Shown here: positions 23,788-36,916 of the stretch, piece after piece | Numbering within the stretch: position 1 is the first letter of the stretch | Layout: every line of letters starts with the position of its first letter | Source: Sabethes cyaneus | Taxonomy: Eukaryota; Arthropoda; Insecta; Diptera; Culicidae | Direction: 5' to 3' | NCBI RefSeq assembly: GCF_943734655.1 | Contig: NC_071355.1 | Coordinates: 18,860,268 to 18,924,267 of the forward strand | DNA length: 64,000 nucleotides | Made by a program: the position numbers and the translations under genes | The notes under the pieces: model-generated | Seen by the model: the letters and a program-made list of their open reading frames with translations, nothing else | Told to the model about the DNA's origin: nothing | The model's database searches: none

Positions 23788-24025
23788 ATGTCTGGACACG
23801 GTAAAGGTGGAAAAGTGAAGTGAAAGGCAAAGTCTCGTTCATCTCGTACTGGGCTCCAATTCCCAGTAGGCCGTATCCACCGTCTACTTAGGAAGAGCAA
23901 CAATTGGCCATCCGTAATTACGAAGAATTGAACAAACTCCTTTCCGGTGCACCATTGCTCAAGGAGGTGTTCTTCCGAACATTCAGGCTTTTCTCTTGCC
24001 TAAGAAGACCGAAAAGAAGGCATAG
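23788..24025 (+). pseudogene. Histone H2A pseudogene
   Basis: From the ATG at 23788 it reads MSGHGKGGKVK, a stop, KAKSRSSRTGLQFPVGRI and HRLLRK. It then jumps directly to the H2A C-terminal helix (QLAIRN-EELNKLLSG) and to a frameshifted VLLPKKTEKKA-like end with stop TAG at 24023. The central histone fold is deleted. A TATA box TATATAA lies upstream at 23700-23706 and a processing stem-loop CGTTCT-TTTC-AGGACG at 24058-24073. Retained promoter and 3' signal argue for DNA duplication rather than retroposition. H2A and H2B remnants face away from each other, as in normal insect histone repeats. Confidence 0.85.
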
Positions 24026-24057
24026 ATTTCCAGCTATCGGGTTGATTGTCAAAAAAC

Positions 24058-24073
24058 CGTTCTTTTCAGGACG
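24058..24073 (+). promoter_or_regulatory. Histone mRNA 3' stem-loop (H2A pseudogene)
   Basis: CGTTCT-TTTC-AGGACG, with one G-T pair: 6-bp stem and 4-base loop, 32 bp after the H2A stop. Confidence 0.75.
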
Positions 24074-24239
24074 ACAGATATCTGTTTATGAAGATTTACA
24101 AGATTTCGCTCACTGATTCTCGATTTAACTTTTCAGGTAAGAGCATACTGATTAATATCAATGAATCAATTCTCACGCTAAACAAACGTCTGTTAGAAGC
24201 TTATTTTGACGTGATTACATTAAAGAACTTATCTCGATT

Positions 24240-25185
24240 GTAAACTGCAATTAATTCCAGTTATTCACATAGCAAATAACTTTTTAACATTTTAGTTTTA
24301 ATTTTCAAAAACATGAATTTGACTTCCGTATAAATAACTGGATAACCATCTTTAGAATTATCAAATAGACATCGGACGCTTCAATGGGTAGACGTTCCGG
24401 TCCTGTTTACAACATTTAAGTTTTTTAAGACAAAGCTGCCAGACTGGTGCAGTATGTTGCTTACGAATGATTAAATTGAAACTTTCATTCTTTACTTCGC
24501 TTGTTTATTATTTAGCTGCGAAAATAGTAAAACTTCTACGACCTTGCCATTTCTAGCACACCACAGACGAGACCTGCCTAGCGGAACCAGGGATGCCAGA
24601 TTTTTGCAAAAAATAATCTGAATCTACCCGAAACTGTTCGAAATAATTCCCCAAATCTGCACCAACATGTATCACATGTAAGAACACAATTCTTTAATGC
24701 GCAACTTGAGCATCTTTATATGAAATTCATACAAAAATAATCGTCTTTAGCATTGGGAGACAAATTGCACTACATTTGTAGTCCTACTTCAAGCCTGCGC
24801 CCATGCCACTAGGCATGGACCCTTGTACTTTTTACGTTTGTTATTGTTTAGCTTTCCTATTTCTGTATTATTTCTAGCATCATTTTGTTCTATTTTTGTA
24901 TTATCCTATTCAGAGCCGGCGTTTAGGTCGGCAAACCTGTGCGGTCGCACGGAGCCTCGCGCTTCTGGGGGCCTCGCACTTGGAGTTGACTAGAGAAAAA
25001 TGTTAAAAATTCTTCTGAACAATCAGTGGTTGAATTCAATACAACAGGCTGTTCAGAAATATTTGCATAATTCCCATTGTTACCTCTTTTATTTAAATAT
25101 ACAGTGTAAAGTGTTGATGAAATTAGGCCCCGCTGCTTTGGAATGGGTCGTTAGATAATATGCCCAACGACACAGCTCAGCTTGT
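24240..25185. other. AT-rich spacer, no gene seen
   Basis: Only scraps of dispersed repeats are suspected. I found no frame or RNA motif worth calling. Confidence 0.3.
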
Positions 25186-25189
25186 TAGC

Positions 25190-25395
25190 CGATTGTTTAT
25201 TCCGTATACGGAAGTTTGGATCAAATGAGCACTTAGCAGTTTCGAACCAATGAAATCTCCAGGTGCGGATGGTAATCTACTCATTTTCTTACAGAACATG
25301 GACGGCGGTATAATATTCGAACTCATCAACTTTTTTAGAGACAGTTTCACTTTACACTCAAGTCTTTTTTTACACGGGGGATACATGCCGTGTAA
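25190..25395 (+). pseudogene. LOA-type LINE fragment (pre-RT region)
   Basis: The plus-strand reading SSFEPMKSPGADGN...IFLQNMDGG...LINFFRDSF matches in style the SFAPLKSPGVDEILPIFLQK block of the 13.4 kb relic. About 200 bp long, ending in a run of repeats. Confidence 0.6.
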
Positions 25396-25545
25396 AAAAA
25401 CCGCTGTAATTCGAAAAATGTTGTAAAAAATCGCTGAAAAAACCGTGTTAATTTGAAAAATGATGTGAAAAAAACCGCGTTAATTCGAAAAATAATGTAA
25501 AAAACCCGAATTAATCCACCTAGCGGCGTGACCTAGCCTTTCTAC
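25385..25545. repeat. Short tandem array of AAACCGNGTTAATTCGAAAAAT units
   Basis: Four degenerate units of about 35 bp, ending in the GAATTAATCCACCTAG word of the dispersed-repeat end motif. A two-unit relative follows the (CA)n repeat at about 28305-28370. Confidence 0.55.
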
Positions 25546-26656
25546 TGCCACAATAATCATTTTTTATTTTCTCAGGAACATCTATAATTAACTTGACTAT
25601 ATTTTTAAATATCCGTTCCGTATTCCTCAAAATCCTTATTTGCCAGTAAAATTCACAACGTATTGCGTAGAATAATTATATTTTCTTTCCTTGGGTGCGT
25701 AAATACTTGTAACACCTTATTTAGTTTTATAATCGCTCGGCCTTAACTTTTGGGTTTCAGAGCCACATACGAAACTTGTTTTGAACTGACAATATGAAAT
25801 ATGTGTTCATGGCATATTTTTTGATATTTTTTTGAGTGGTTTAGCCCAAAGGGTAGATTTTTTTTGATATTTTGATATTAATACCATGCGTTCAAAAGTT
25901 TGCATCTTTGAAAAACAAGAGTTCAGAAAAATTATTATTATACTTCGCTTTTGAAGAAAAAGGATATCTACAACAAAATGATTAATCTCAAAATTTTACT
26001 ATTAGTTTGCTTGGCTTCAATTTTGCAATATATCTAAATTAGAAAAAATAACTGAATAGAGAATTAGATATGAAAAAGAGAAATTGAACTTTTTCTTAGC
26101 TGGCGCTCCTTCAGATAATTATTTTTGCATGAAAATCAAAACTTGAGCTTCTTTTGAATGTACTTTCATGAAAAGATAGTCATTAGTTTGATCGCATCGT
26201 TTTTACAATGTTAGAGGGTTAAGAAAACAAGATGAGGTCGAAAAATAGTGCAAAAACTGCACCATAAACATGCTTGAGAATGGGAAATATGATCCATATG
26301 ATTTCCAGTGCTTGTCATTTTTGATTTATTTATTAAAACATGATACATGACATAAGACATCTGTCCTTTAAAATGTCACTAACGAAAACAAATCGTACAA
26401 AGCTACTACCGTGCAACGTTTACTTCCTATTTTTCATATAACATTTCTAAGCTCTAGTATTTATGGATTGAAAAGATGCGCAAAATTTGTTTGAAATTTG
26501 TATAAATTTATTTGGAAAAATCAACTCACTAGTATTTTGATCCTATACACCACTATACTTATATACTTAAATTAACTGCTTTTCTCCGCTTTTTGCTTTT
26601 CGTGTACAATTGTGAGTAGCAGCAAGTGAAGAAAATGACAATTGAAATCTAAAATC
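25546..26656. other. AT-rich stretch, no gene seen
   Basis: No coding frame above 60 codons. Poly-T and poly-A runs are common. Confidence 0.3.
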
Positions 26657-26842
26657 AAAGAAAAGAAAAAACTTTGCAATTGAATCCCGCTATATAATAT
26701 TTATTTGCGACAGATACGTAGTTCGCCTACGACGTGCAGGCTTCATCAGTGTCTTATTTCAAAGCGTATACGTATCTGTCGCGAATAAATATTAAATAGT
26801 GGAATTTAGTCGGTAAAAGTTTTTTTCTTTTCTTTTATTTCA
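26657..26842. mobile_element. Hairpin MITE (GCGACAGATACGTA arms)
   Basis: AATATTTATTTGCGACAGAT at about 26697 is mirrored by its near-complement ending at about 26794. Outer A/T-rich arms (AAAAGAAAAAACTTT) extend the pairing to about 26842. The loop contains ACGTGCAGGCTTCATCAGTG. Hairpins of this kind are frequent in mosquito genomes. Confidence 0.6.
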
Positions 26843-27175
26843 GAGTTCGTATTCCACTAAGAGGCTTCAAAAACTTCTGACTTTTGACATGTTTCTCACT
26901 TTTCTTGAATTTCATTGCAAATTGTCATCACATACACATATTGCCCCTTTTATGACTATTTAGACTACTGTGATAATCATTTATTGCAACGTACCGCATT
27001 TTGCACTGTTAATCTGACACTAGAGTGGCTTTTAGTTTGATCTACTAATGAGTTCAACTTCTTTTCCTCTCTTGCCCTTCTCTTTCACTTCATTTTCTTT
27101 GAGCGAAATCGTGTGCGAGATTCGACTGTGATAATCGTGTAAATCAGGGTAGTCTAAATAGGGGCAAATGTCGCA

Positions 27176-27469
27176 ATACATACATACATACATACATACA
27201 TACATACATACATACATACATACATACATACATACATACATACATACATACATACATACATACATACATACATACATACATACATACATACATACATACA
27301 TACATACATACATACATACATACATACATACATACATACATACATACATACAGACATACATACATACATACATACATACATACATACATACATACATACA
27401 TACATACATACATACATACATACATACATACATACATACATACATACATACATACATACATACATACAT
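27176..27469. repeat. (CATA)n microsatellite, about 73 units
   Basis: About 294 bp of a pure tetranucleotide broken once, at 27351-27354 (CAGA). It creates false open frames in several frames on both strands. Confidence 0.98.
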
Positions 27470-27539
27470 CGCACACATTGAATACAATCAACATTTGATT
27501 GATACGTTTTGATTTCACACGTTTTAACGGTTTAATATA

Positions 27540-28310
<771 letters not shown>

Positions 28311-29469
28311 CCGTGTTAATTCAAAAATCGTCATAAAAAACCGCGTTAATTCAAAAATCATAAAATCATGAACATAAGAGGGGGTAAGAGAAAATCATAA
28401 ATAAGGCTTTCAGCCTAATAAACCTGACATCAACGCTTCTTGGGTTAATGGAGAAAATCTCAGATAACTATATCCGCAATGAGTTTTTAAAGGTTGGGGG
28501 ATTGAGATAGATGAAAAAAACTCCCGCTCTTAATTCTTCATGCGCTTCAACGCTTTTTTGCGCGCGTGTGTGTAGCTAACAGCTACGGTCGTCGCTCGTC
28601 GTTTGTCGTTGCAGCCCGATCTGCTGATACCGATTACTCACGACGGCTCGTACTCCCGCCCGTGAGTAGAATCGATGGCGAAGACGCAGAAGAAGAAGAA
28701 AAAAAAAGTAATGCAAAATTTGTATCCCAATGCGCCACCAGCCTCATGGGCAGCTGACTCCCCACGAATTTTTTTGACTCGGAAATAAGCTATGCAGGAA
28801 GACGATGTGCGGATGCGCGTGCGCGAGTGTGTGCATAGCAGAATGTCTGCACGCAGCGTCGGCGACTGTTTCTTTTACGTCAGCGTGTGCGGCGTAAGCG
28901 TTGAATGCTGTGTTTCTCATACTCTTTGGCGTGTAAGTAGGCATGGTTGATTTCTCGCTCGATGCGCAACATTGACTCAAATCCTACGGTAGTTAAAAAG
29001 TATGTACCTACAGTAGTTAGTTAGGTAGTTAGTTAAGTGTTAGGATGTAAAAATGAAAATGACAATTTTTTTGACCCTCTATAACTATAATAGCCCACGT
29101 CCTACTTGCGGCCCTTCGACGTAATCCGTTCGGTCCATGGTTTGATCTGAGGGGAATTTTTCAATAACGGAATGGGCACCAATATACAATTTAATCGTGA
29201 CTTCTCCTATGCGCTGTGGAGTTGAATATTTCCGGTATGAACGCAGGGCGAGTCTTGAGAAATGATAGTTGAGTCCGTAAACTGTGTGTAGAATAATTGG
29301 AGCCTGCCCCAAAAGACGATCATTAAAACAGTCACAATGGACGTTTAACCCAATTCCGTTGTAACATATAAAAAGCGCGTCTATAATGAATCTGCAAAGG
29401 GCCTCGCGCGTTGTAACGGTGGCTCTGCTGTTTTGATAACCGAAAAAAACGAGATTACTGTAATATACT
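28311..29469. other. Mixed low-repeat stretch, no gene
   Basis: 28560-28990 is GC-richer with CGTCG words, but frames are at most 78 codons and unconvincing. The rest is ordinary AT-rich DNA. Confidence 0.35.
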
Positions 29470-31131
29470 GAAGTCGCTTTTTAAGCGGTTTTTTACGCAA
29501 CTATTTTACGCTAATTTAGGAATTTACGCGGTTTTTTACGCGATTTTCGGAATTTACGCGGTTTTTTACGTGATTTTGATTTATGCGGAACGTATTCTTC
29601 GCGTGAAAAGCGACTTGAGTGTATTTAGTACGCACCCTCAATTGATCAACCGAGTACATCTGTACCCCTGTCGAGATTTTCGAGTTCCAGTTTCATTCTG
29701 TTTTCTTCAGCAAAGGTATAAAAATCCTATTTTCCATAAATGAAAAATCTTTAAAATCAGTTTTCCTATTTTAGCTGTTTTTGTAGTTGTTGTATGACTT
29801 TTTTCTGTTTTACAAAGTTGTACAAATAGTAAAAATACACAACATTGTTCAATATAGTACACCTCTATCTTTGCTTGTTTAGGAACTATAGAACTTTTAC
29901 TATAAAAATACCCTAATTTTGACCCCGAATTACTCGCAAGATGGCATCATTTTATTCAAAAAGCCTCTACCTCTGTAGAATCGGAATAGTTTCAAGCAGG
30001 CTGAAAAGTTTTACAAAATTTATAGGCTGACAAAATCGGAGATAGACAAAATCGGAACATTACTGAATTTGTAAGGGCCTTATGGACATAATTTTACGTA
30101 AATTACGTAAACCTTAAAATAACAGTTTTTACGTTTATAATCGGGAGCTTTAACTGCTCCAATTTTGTCGGATTTTTGGTCAGTCAATTTAGGGTTAACT
30201 GTATAATGAGGTATATTAGGTTGCGTGTTCCAAAACTTGTTTGTTTTTTTTTTGTTTTCAAAAATATGATACAAGTTGTACTTTATTCCGTTTTCCTCGT
30301 TTCCTCTATCGGTTTTCTTTCTCTCTCTCGGTATTCTTCTTTTTGTTTTTCTACCCAATGTTTTCTCTTTCTGTGTTTCTTTCCTCTTCTTTTTCTATCC
30401 CGTTTTTCGTAATTTTCCTTAGTCATGTTTTCTGTTGTTCCGTTTTTTCGTATTTTTCCTCGTTTTTAGGCCAACACCTGGCGTTTTTTGTTTGTAATTT
30501 TCTGTCCCATTTCGACTGTTTTCTTTTTTTTTTTTGGGTCCCAGTTTTCCTCTTTCTTTCGGTTTCTAACTCAGTTTCTATCCCATTTTTATACGTATTT
30601 GTCTGTTCCGATTTTTCTCTTTTCTGTCACGTTCTGTGTTCGTTTTTCGTTTTACCCTTTTTTGTGTTTTTACCGTTCATTTTTTCCGTCCAGTTGTTCC
30701 TTTCTCTGTTCTCGTTTCTCCATTTTCCTGCTCCCGTAATTTCTCCTTTTTGTTAAATTGTCTCCATTTTGTCCCGTTTTTCATTCTTTTGTTCAGTTTA
30801 TTCTTATTTTCTTTCTCGTTTTCTTCATGTTTTTTCTTCCTTTCTTTCTCTTTTTCTGTCCAATCTTCTCGGTTTCCCTCTTTTTCTTGCCTGTTTTTCT
30901 CCTTTTCACTTTTTTCTTTATGTTCCATGCTTCCGATCATTCTGTCACGTTTTTCCTTTTTTCAAGCCTGTTTTTATCCTTTTTCTCTCACATTTTCCCT
31001 CTTTTTCTATCCTGTTTGTTCAGTTTTCGTTACGTTCATTTCCTTCATTCATGTTTTATCGGTAACTAAAACAGGCCCCTGACAAGACGTCATGCTTTCG
31101 TAGCAATGGGTTCTATTCTCAAACACCTCAT
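29470..31131 (-). repeat. Long purine-rich repeat, copy 2 (inverted)
   Basis: Reverse-complement partner of 7666-10080. The CGTAAATTCC block is at 29470-29600, the shared TACATCTGTACCCCTGTCGA region at about 29650, and the polypyrimidine tract at 30240-31060. It continues into the 13-bp minisatellite, which copy 1 lacks. Open frames up to 171 codons arise from the polypyrimidine composition. Confidence 0.75.
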
Positions 31132-32007
31132 TGGTCGACTGCTAGGCTGCTCGATTGCTCAACTGGTCGACTTGACTGTTCAACTGGACTGGTCGACTGG
31201 ACTGTTCGATTGGACTGCTCGACTCAGCGGTCGACTTGGCCACTTGACTGAACAGCTCGGTATAACTGCTCGACTGGACTGCTCGACTCAACTGCTCGAT
31301 TATACTGTTCAATTCATTTGCTTGATTTACTACTCGACCCGAATGCTCGATTCGACTGCTCGACTCAACTACTTGATTGAATTGTTCGACTGGACTACTC
31401 GACACAACTGCTCGATTCAACTGTTCGACTGGACTGCTCGAATCAACTGCTCCACTCGACTGCTCGATTCTACTACTCGACTGAACTAATTGACTAATTG
31501 TACTTGACTGAAACGTTGCTTGACTGAACTACTGCTTGACTGAACTGCTCGACTGAACTAATCGACTCAACTGCTTGACTCAACACCTCGAATCGACTAT
31601 TCGAATCGGCTGCTCGAAACGACTGCTTGATTAAGACTACTCAATTTAACTGCTTGACTGGACTACTTGACTGAACAGCTTGATTCATTTGCTCGATTTG
31701 ACCATTAGACTCGATTGCTCGACTAGAGTGCTTGACTAAACTGTTCGATTCGACTGCTCGACTGGACTGCTTGATTCAACGACTTGATTGAACTGCCCGA
31801 CTAGGCTACTCGATTCAACTGCTCGACTGAACTACTCAACTCAACTGCTCGATTCGTCTATTCGCAGCGGCTGCTCGACTCAACTGCTCGACTGGACTGC
31901 TTGACTGAATAACTTAATTCAACTGCTCGATTTGACTGCTCGATTCGACTGTTCGACTCGACTGCTTGATTCGACTAATCTACTCGCCTGATCGACCCTA
32001 TTGCTCG
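31132..32007. repeat. 13-bp minisatellite, about 65 degenerate units
   Basis: The consensus unit is CTGCTCGACTGAA, with variants TGCTTGACT and TGTTCGATT and one or two irregular spacers. Because 13 is not a multiple of three, any translation cycles through all frames. The 127-codon frame at 31106 is therefore an artefact. Confidence 0.9.
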
Positions 32008-34600
32008 TCGCGATATCAACTCATTTGAATCGGTTCGTGGCAAAAAATGGACGGCTCAGAGTTACTCACACAAAAGAGCCATTTTGCCTGCCTATATGAT
32101 CAGCACCGTAGAGATAATGTTTTTATTCAGTTAAATAAAACCCACTGCGAGCATAAAAACTATTTGTTTCAGTTTCAGGCTATATTATTGCAATTGTAAG
32201 ATCCTCGTAATGATACACTTTTCATAACTATTATTTTACTAGAAAGAAAAGAACTTTTTTCTCCAAGAGGCAGCGTGTAAATGACTGATTCTTGTCTCTC
32301 TTTTGGTACTACAAACCTTTCCCTAGACCGGTGCTGCAAATGGCACATGTTCTGAGAATTCACTTGCCAAGCATGATTCAGCTAGACATTTCCAGGTTCA
32401 ACCAAGCTATACCGTTAAAGTTAATCATCAGCTATATTATTCAATATTATTGTAATCAGAATTAACAATTTTTCTTTAAAATAATATTAACTAAACGAAA
32501 TTTTTGTTGAGAACTACTCTCAAAATCCTACCTGCACAGTTTTCTCTTTACGCCACCACCGTCCACTGAACTTCGAATAAAAATCTACTACCAAGTTCTC
32601 ATCTGCATGCACTGACTGTGTCCTCAGTCCTCTAGAAGAGCCAGTGTAGAACCATTTTTGCCGGCAAAGCGGATTTGTAAGCCATGCCGGAGCCGTTCGC
32701 CGTTGCCGGGAAAGTGAAGTAACGCCAGCTTATGTGCAGCGAAATCCAACGGAACGCACATAGGTACCTACCTACAAACCTAAATGAATGAATATCTGTT
32801 TTATTTTCTTTGTCTGTCAGCCACGTGATGGAGAAGCACGTGCTGTGCAGGAACCGAAGTAACAAGATGAACGAAAGAAAAAAAAAACTTTGCAAGCGCT
32901 ATTTTTTCCGGAACCGTCAAAATTTTTCGAAGATGAATTTTCCGCACGAGCTTATGATGGATGATCACAATGGGTGTGAAGTTCCCGCCGTAGAAGAAGA
33001 AAGTCGGGAACGTAGTAAAAAATGAGTTCTATATTCCTTGCAGGAAGTCAAGCTTCAGGCTCTGGAACAACCAACGCAACGCAACGGTGGCGAAGTACTT
33101 AATCATGTCCAGAATTGAACCGTGGTAATTAATATTCCAGATTGCTGCTGGCTTTTTTAAGTTTGATTATAGTTGGCGGGAGCGTTAATTTGAATGAAAC
33201 ATTATGAAAATGGGGATTAACTTTATGGCTTGCTATTATTACATTGTTTAAGTAAGGAACTATTTTTATAATTTTGTGTCTTTTTGACATTCTGAATTGG
33301 AAACGTTTTGATGTTTACAAAGCCGTTAGTCATGAAACCTTTGACAACGGGATCCGTGGATCTTTTCTTTTACCTTCAAAGAAAACAAACCTTAATTAAA
33401 ATCTCGTCTTCTGCTTCAAGCAAACAGGTCAATTAAAAAGGTCAGTGTGTTATTCCCATTCATGTGTCCATACACCGCCATTCTCCACTACTCCCTCCTA
33501 AAGGATGTATAATCCCAGCTTCCCCCGGATCAACGGAATCGGTTATTTCCACATCACAGCATGTTACGAACCGCATGCACACAAACACACAGCACGGCTG
33601 ACACCGACAGACGGCTTTACATCCAATGGCAACGTCGAGCCAGCAAAACAAAGTAATCCATGTTTGGCATACCGGTCCACTGTTGTTGCTGTTGCTGCTG
33701 CTGCCGCTGCTACTGTGCCTACTTCGGCGATAATTGATTTTTAAGCTGCAAACGTGGCGACTTGACAACAACAGCATCATCCCTCTGCCAGGCCGTAGAA
33801 CCGTTCTGGTCTCTCTGCTCTGGACTGACTGACGGAACTAACGCGTCGCTTGTCACCGCTCGTCGCTTCGGCTACGGCTGCTGCTGCCGGCGCGGCGGTA
33901 TGAAAACACTGCATCGGGCTTAAATCAGAGCGAGGATTAAATTCGCATCATTCGATTCTAGCAAACTAATCCAGTTGAAATCGCTGTACAGAATGATGTT
34001 TTGCACGTTGCCCTGTTAACCGGGTGGACAGTAGGTAAGCATGCTGTCGTTGTCAGTTCGTTTCTCAACGCTTCAATGGCCTACCGCGAGTTAAGGAAGA
34101 GTTAATTTGTAATTAAATTGTTGCAGTAGTTTTATTTTTTTAACAAATATTTGCCGAATTTTAAACAAATCAACCGGTCATTATCATTGGTAGAACTAGG
34201 GACGGATTCACCTTATGATAAAAGGAAACTTTAACCAAAATATCAGGTTTCCTTTGTGTGTGTGTTTTTTATGTTAGAGAAAGGAGAAAAACCATCAAAA
34301 GGCTGGTCCGTAGTGTGATGACAATTGACACTGCGTGGGATTCACAATATTTGTAATTTGTACTTTGTACCTAACCACTAAAAAAACTTCTCAATTCCTC
34401 CGTCTACTACCTACACTGCCGGAACTACCGCCAAGGATTACTTCAGGAGGAGGATGTACCTTGAATTACTTCATTACTAGTTGAGACGTCCACCGATGTA
34501 CGGACGGCGACCGTCTTGACTTCCGTTCCTTCACGGACATCCTCACAGCCGCAGGATTTCTTCCTGTAAATGCGCTTTTAATCTTTATTTAATTTAATTT
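32008..34600. other. Low-repeat stretch without a convincing gene
   Basis: Contains CTG/CCG triplet runs near 33675-33715 and GC-rich patches at 33780-33900. Frames are short and lack motifs. Possibly regulatory or UTR sequence of a gene outside the window. Confidence 0.35.
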
Positions 34601-34987
34601 AATTCACTAGATTAATCCCCGACGATGGAGTTCCACGGCGATGGAAAATCTCCTAACTTCCGATCTCGCGAATCGACCTCTTCCATTGCTGGCGCTGTGT
34701 CCAACTCGCCGATACTAAACAACTCCGACAGAATTTGCGTCACTGTTTCGCTAATTGTAAATAGTCTCCTCTCGACACATTTCGGGGACAATATTCTCCG
34801 GACTAAGAGTAGGCATCGTTGAACACCACATGCTCTGGCGTTTCATTCCGATTTCTCCATTTCGCACAGGAGTGACCTTGCTGACAGCCGGTCACTCAGA
34901 CAGAAACTGCGTCAGGTGAAAGTTAACATTGCCGTGCTTTCTGTTCGCCCACGTCGAGAAATTCGGTATTATTCTATGGGTCCATCT

Positions 34988-35112
34988 ACCGTCCATCGTC
35001 TCGTTGTCCCACTGCTAGCTGCCACTAGTCCATTTCCTTTCTCTGGTTTCCTTCCGTCTGTAGCACTCGCTATCCTCCTCCAGAATTACAACGATGAAAC
35101 GCATGATTATGA
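34988..35112. repeat. 125-bp exact duplication, copy A
   Basis: Every base of 34988-35112 is repeated at 35604-35728. The sequence is part of the R1 LINE, and the two copies flank the inserted block. Confidence 0.95.
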
Positions 35113-35603
35113 ACGCAACGATGAAACGCATGAAATTTCCTCATAACTCGAGAACTAATCAAGCAAATGGATCAAAGTTGGCATGTGAAGGTTTTCGAAG
35201 GCAAGAATATTTTCTATAGTAAATTAGGACCCCTCCCCAATTTAACGGGGGGGGGGGGCTCCTGTACCAAAGAAACACAATTTTCCTCATAACTCGAGAA
35301 GTAATTAAGCAAATGGAACCAAATTTGGCATGTGGGTGTTTTTGGAGACAAAAATTTTTTCTATGATGAATTGGGACCCCTCCCCGTTTTAGGAGGGGGG
35401 GATCCTATACACATGAAATACAAATTTCCTCATAACTGAAGCACTAATCAAGCAAATGGAACAAAATTTGGCACGTGGGTGTTTTTGAAGACAAAATTTT
35501 TTTCTATGATGAATTGGGACCCCTCCCCACTTTAGGAAGGGGGGCTCCTATACAAATGAAATGCAAATTTCCTCATAACTCGAGAATTAATCAAGCAAAT
35601 GAA
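35113..35603. repeat. Block matching the 38.8-39.4 kb array
   Basis: After about 20 bp of filler that repeats a local word (ACGATGAAACGCATGA), the block follows 38848-39180 unit by unit, including unit-specific variants (the GGGGGGGGG run, CCTGTACCAAAG, CATAACTGAAGCAC). It then follows 39318-39448. One array unit of about 142 bp is missing. The right junction has ACC microhomology with the duplicated R1 sequence. Confidence 0.85.
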
Positions 35604-35728
35604 ACCGTCCATCGTCTCGTTGTCCCACTGCTAGCTGCCACTAGTCCATTTCCTTTCTCTGGTTTCCTTCCGTCTGTAGCACTCGCTATCCTCCTCCAGA
35701 ATTACAACGATGAAACGCATGATTATGA
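35604..35728. repeat. 125-bp exact duplication, copy B
   Basis: Identical to 34988-35112. It runs directly into the remaining R1 RT sequence. Confidence 0.95.
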
Positions 35729-36202
35729 GTCTAAAAATACTGTCGTCCGCGAAGCCGATAATGTTGACACATTTAGGCAGCTTTAATGTCAACACGTCGT
35801 TGTAAATTCCGCTGCAAAACGTTATACCAAGGATCGTATCTTGAGGAACTCCCGCCGTTTGTCCAACAGACGTGTCGTAGACCAGTACACGATTCTGAAA
35901 ATTGCTGCTCAGAATTCTGCACAGATAGTCAGGGACCCTCATCCAGCTTTTCATCTAACACTGTTGAAAGCGTTCTTGATGTCTATGGTTATCAGAGCGC
36001 AGTATCGATATCCCGCTGCTTCAGCGTTAACGGTTTCTCGGCCTTCTCGATTACTGTTCGGTTTGCATCTACCGTGGATTTTCCTTTCCGGATGCCGAAT
36101 CGGGTATTCGACAATCCGTGCTCGCTCTCCGTATATCGCGTCAATCTATTGAGCATGACTCTTTCCAGAAGCTTACCGAGAGGAACCAGCAAACATCTAA
36201 GC

Positions 36203-36916
36203 CTATAGGTACGAAGCAGGACCACCTGGTGGTTTTCCTGGTTTATTAAGTAGCACCAGCTTCTGCGCCTTCCATCTGTCTGGAAAGTGGCTTTCGTCCA
36301 GGCATTTATGAATCACTAACCTAAACGTGTCCGGAAACGTCAGGGTCGCCGTTTCCGAAGCAACGTTTGGGATTCCATTTGAGATTCCATATTCCTTTGC
36401 GATTACCGCAAGTTCTTCGATGGTAACTATTCTTTCTACAGCGTTGCCATCCTCTTGCTCACGATATGGAGTCGGGGGCCAGATCGTAGGGCCATGCTGC
36501 GGAAAGATTCCCTCGATGATCGCCTTGAGATTGTTTAAAGTTTGGACATGTTTCAACTTTCCCATGGTAATGCGGTATGCGTCGCTCCATGCGCTGGCAT
36601 CAGCATCTCGGCACAGCGCCTTGAAACAGTTAGATTTGCACTGCTTGATCTCCTGTTCCAGCGTAGCCCTAGACGCTGTGTAGACTTCTCTACGCTCCTC
36701 TCTGTCTGTCTCAGATCTTGCTCGATGTGCACGTTTTCTGGCTCTGAGACATCTAGCTCGAAGGACGCTTAGTGCCTCATTCCCCAAGTACCCTGCTCGC
36801 CTTTTGTTCCTGGGTTCTAGTTTCCTAGGTATAGTTGTATCACAAGCTCTCGCTAGCCTTTCCGTCAACTCATCCGCGTTCCGGACTGGAGGTGAAGCTC
36901 GAAGTGCTTCAACCAA
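36203..36916 (-). pseudogene. R1-type LINE RT N-terminal domain (longest remnant frame)
   Basis: A 237-codon frame. It begins in the linker after the endonuclease (ARACDTTIPRK...), has an arginine-rich helix (RARCLRARKRAHRARSE), then a WSDAYRITMGKLK block and the start of RT (FPDRWKAQKLVLLNKPGKPP). The next part of RT is in another frame (36225-35992: GKLLERVMLNRLTRYTE, then RKGKSTVDA). No catalytic motif lies in this frame and it could not act alone. Confidence 0.75.

Noticed and set aside
27032..27518. Open frames of 106-151 codons over the CATA tract
   Set aside because: They are tetranucleotide repeats translated as repeating four-residue strings, in several frames on both strands.
31106..31489. 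127-codon frame over the minisatellite
   Set aside because: The 13-bp unit rotates through all frames. No start context or homology.
31132..32007. CRISPR-like array
   Set aside because: Units are contiguous 13-mers without spacers, in a eukaryotic genome. The 143-bp units at 38.5-42.7 kb are likewise an element-internal satellite.
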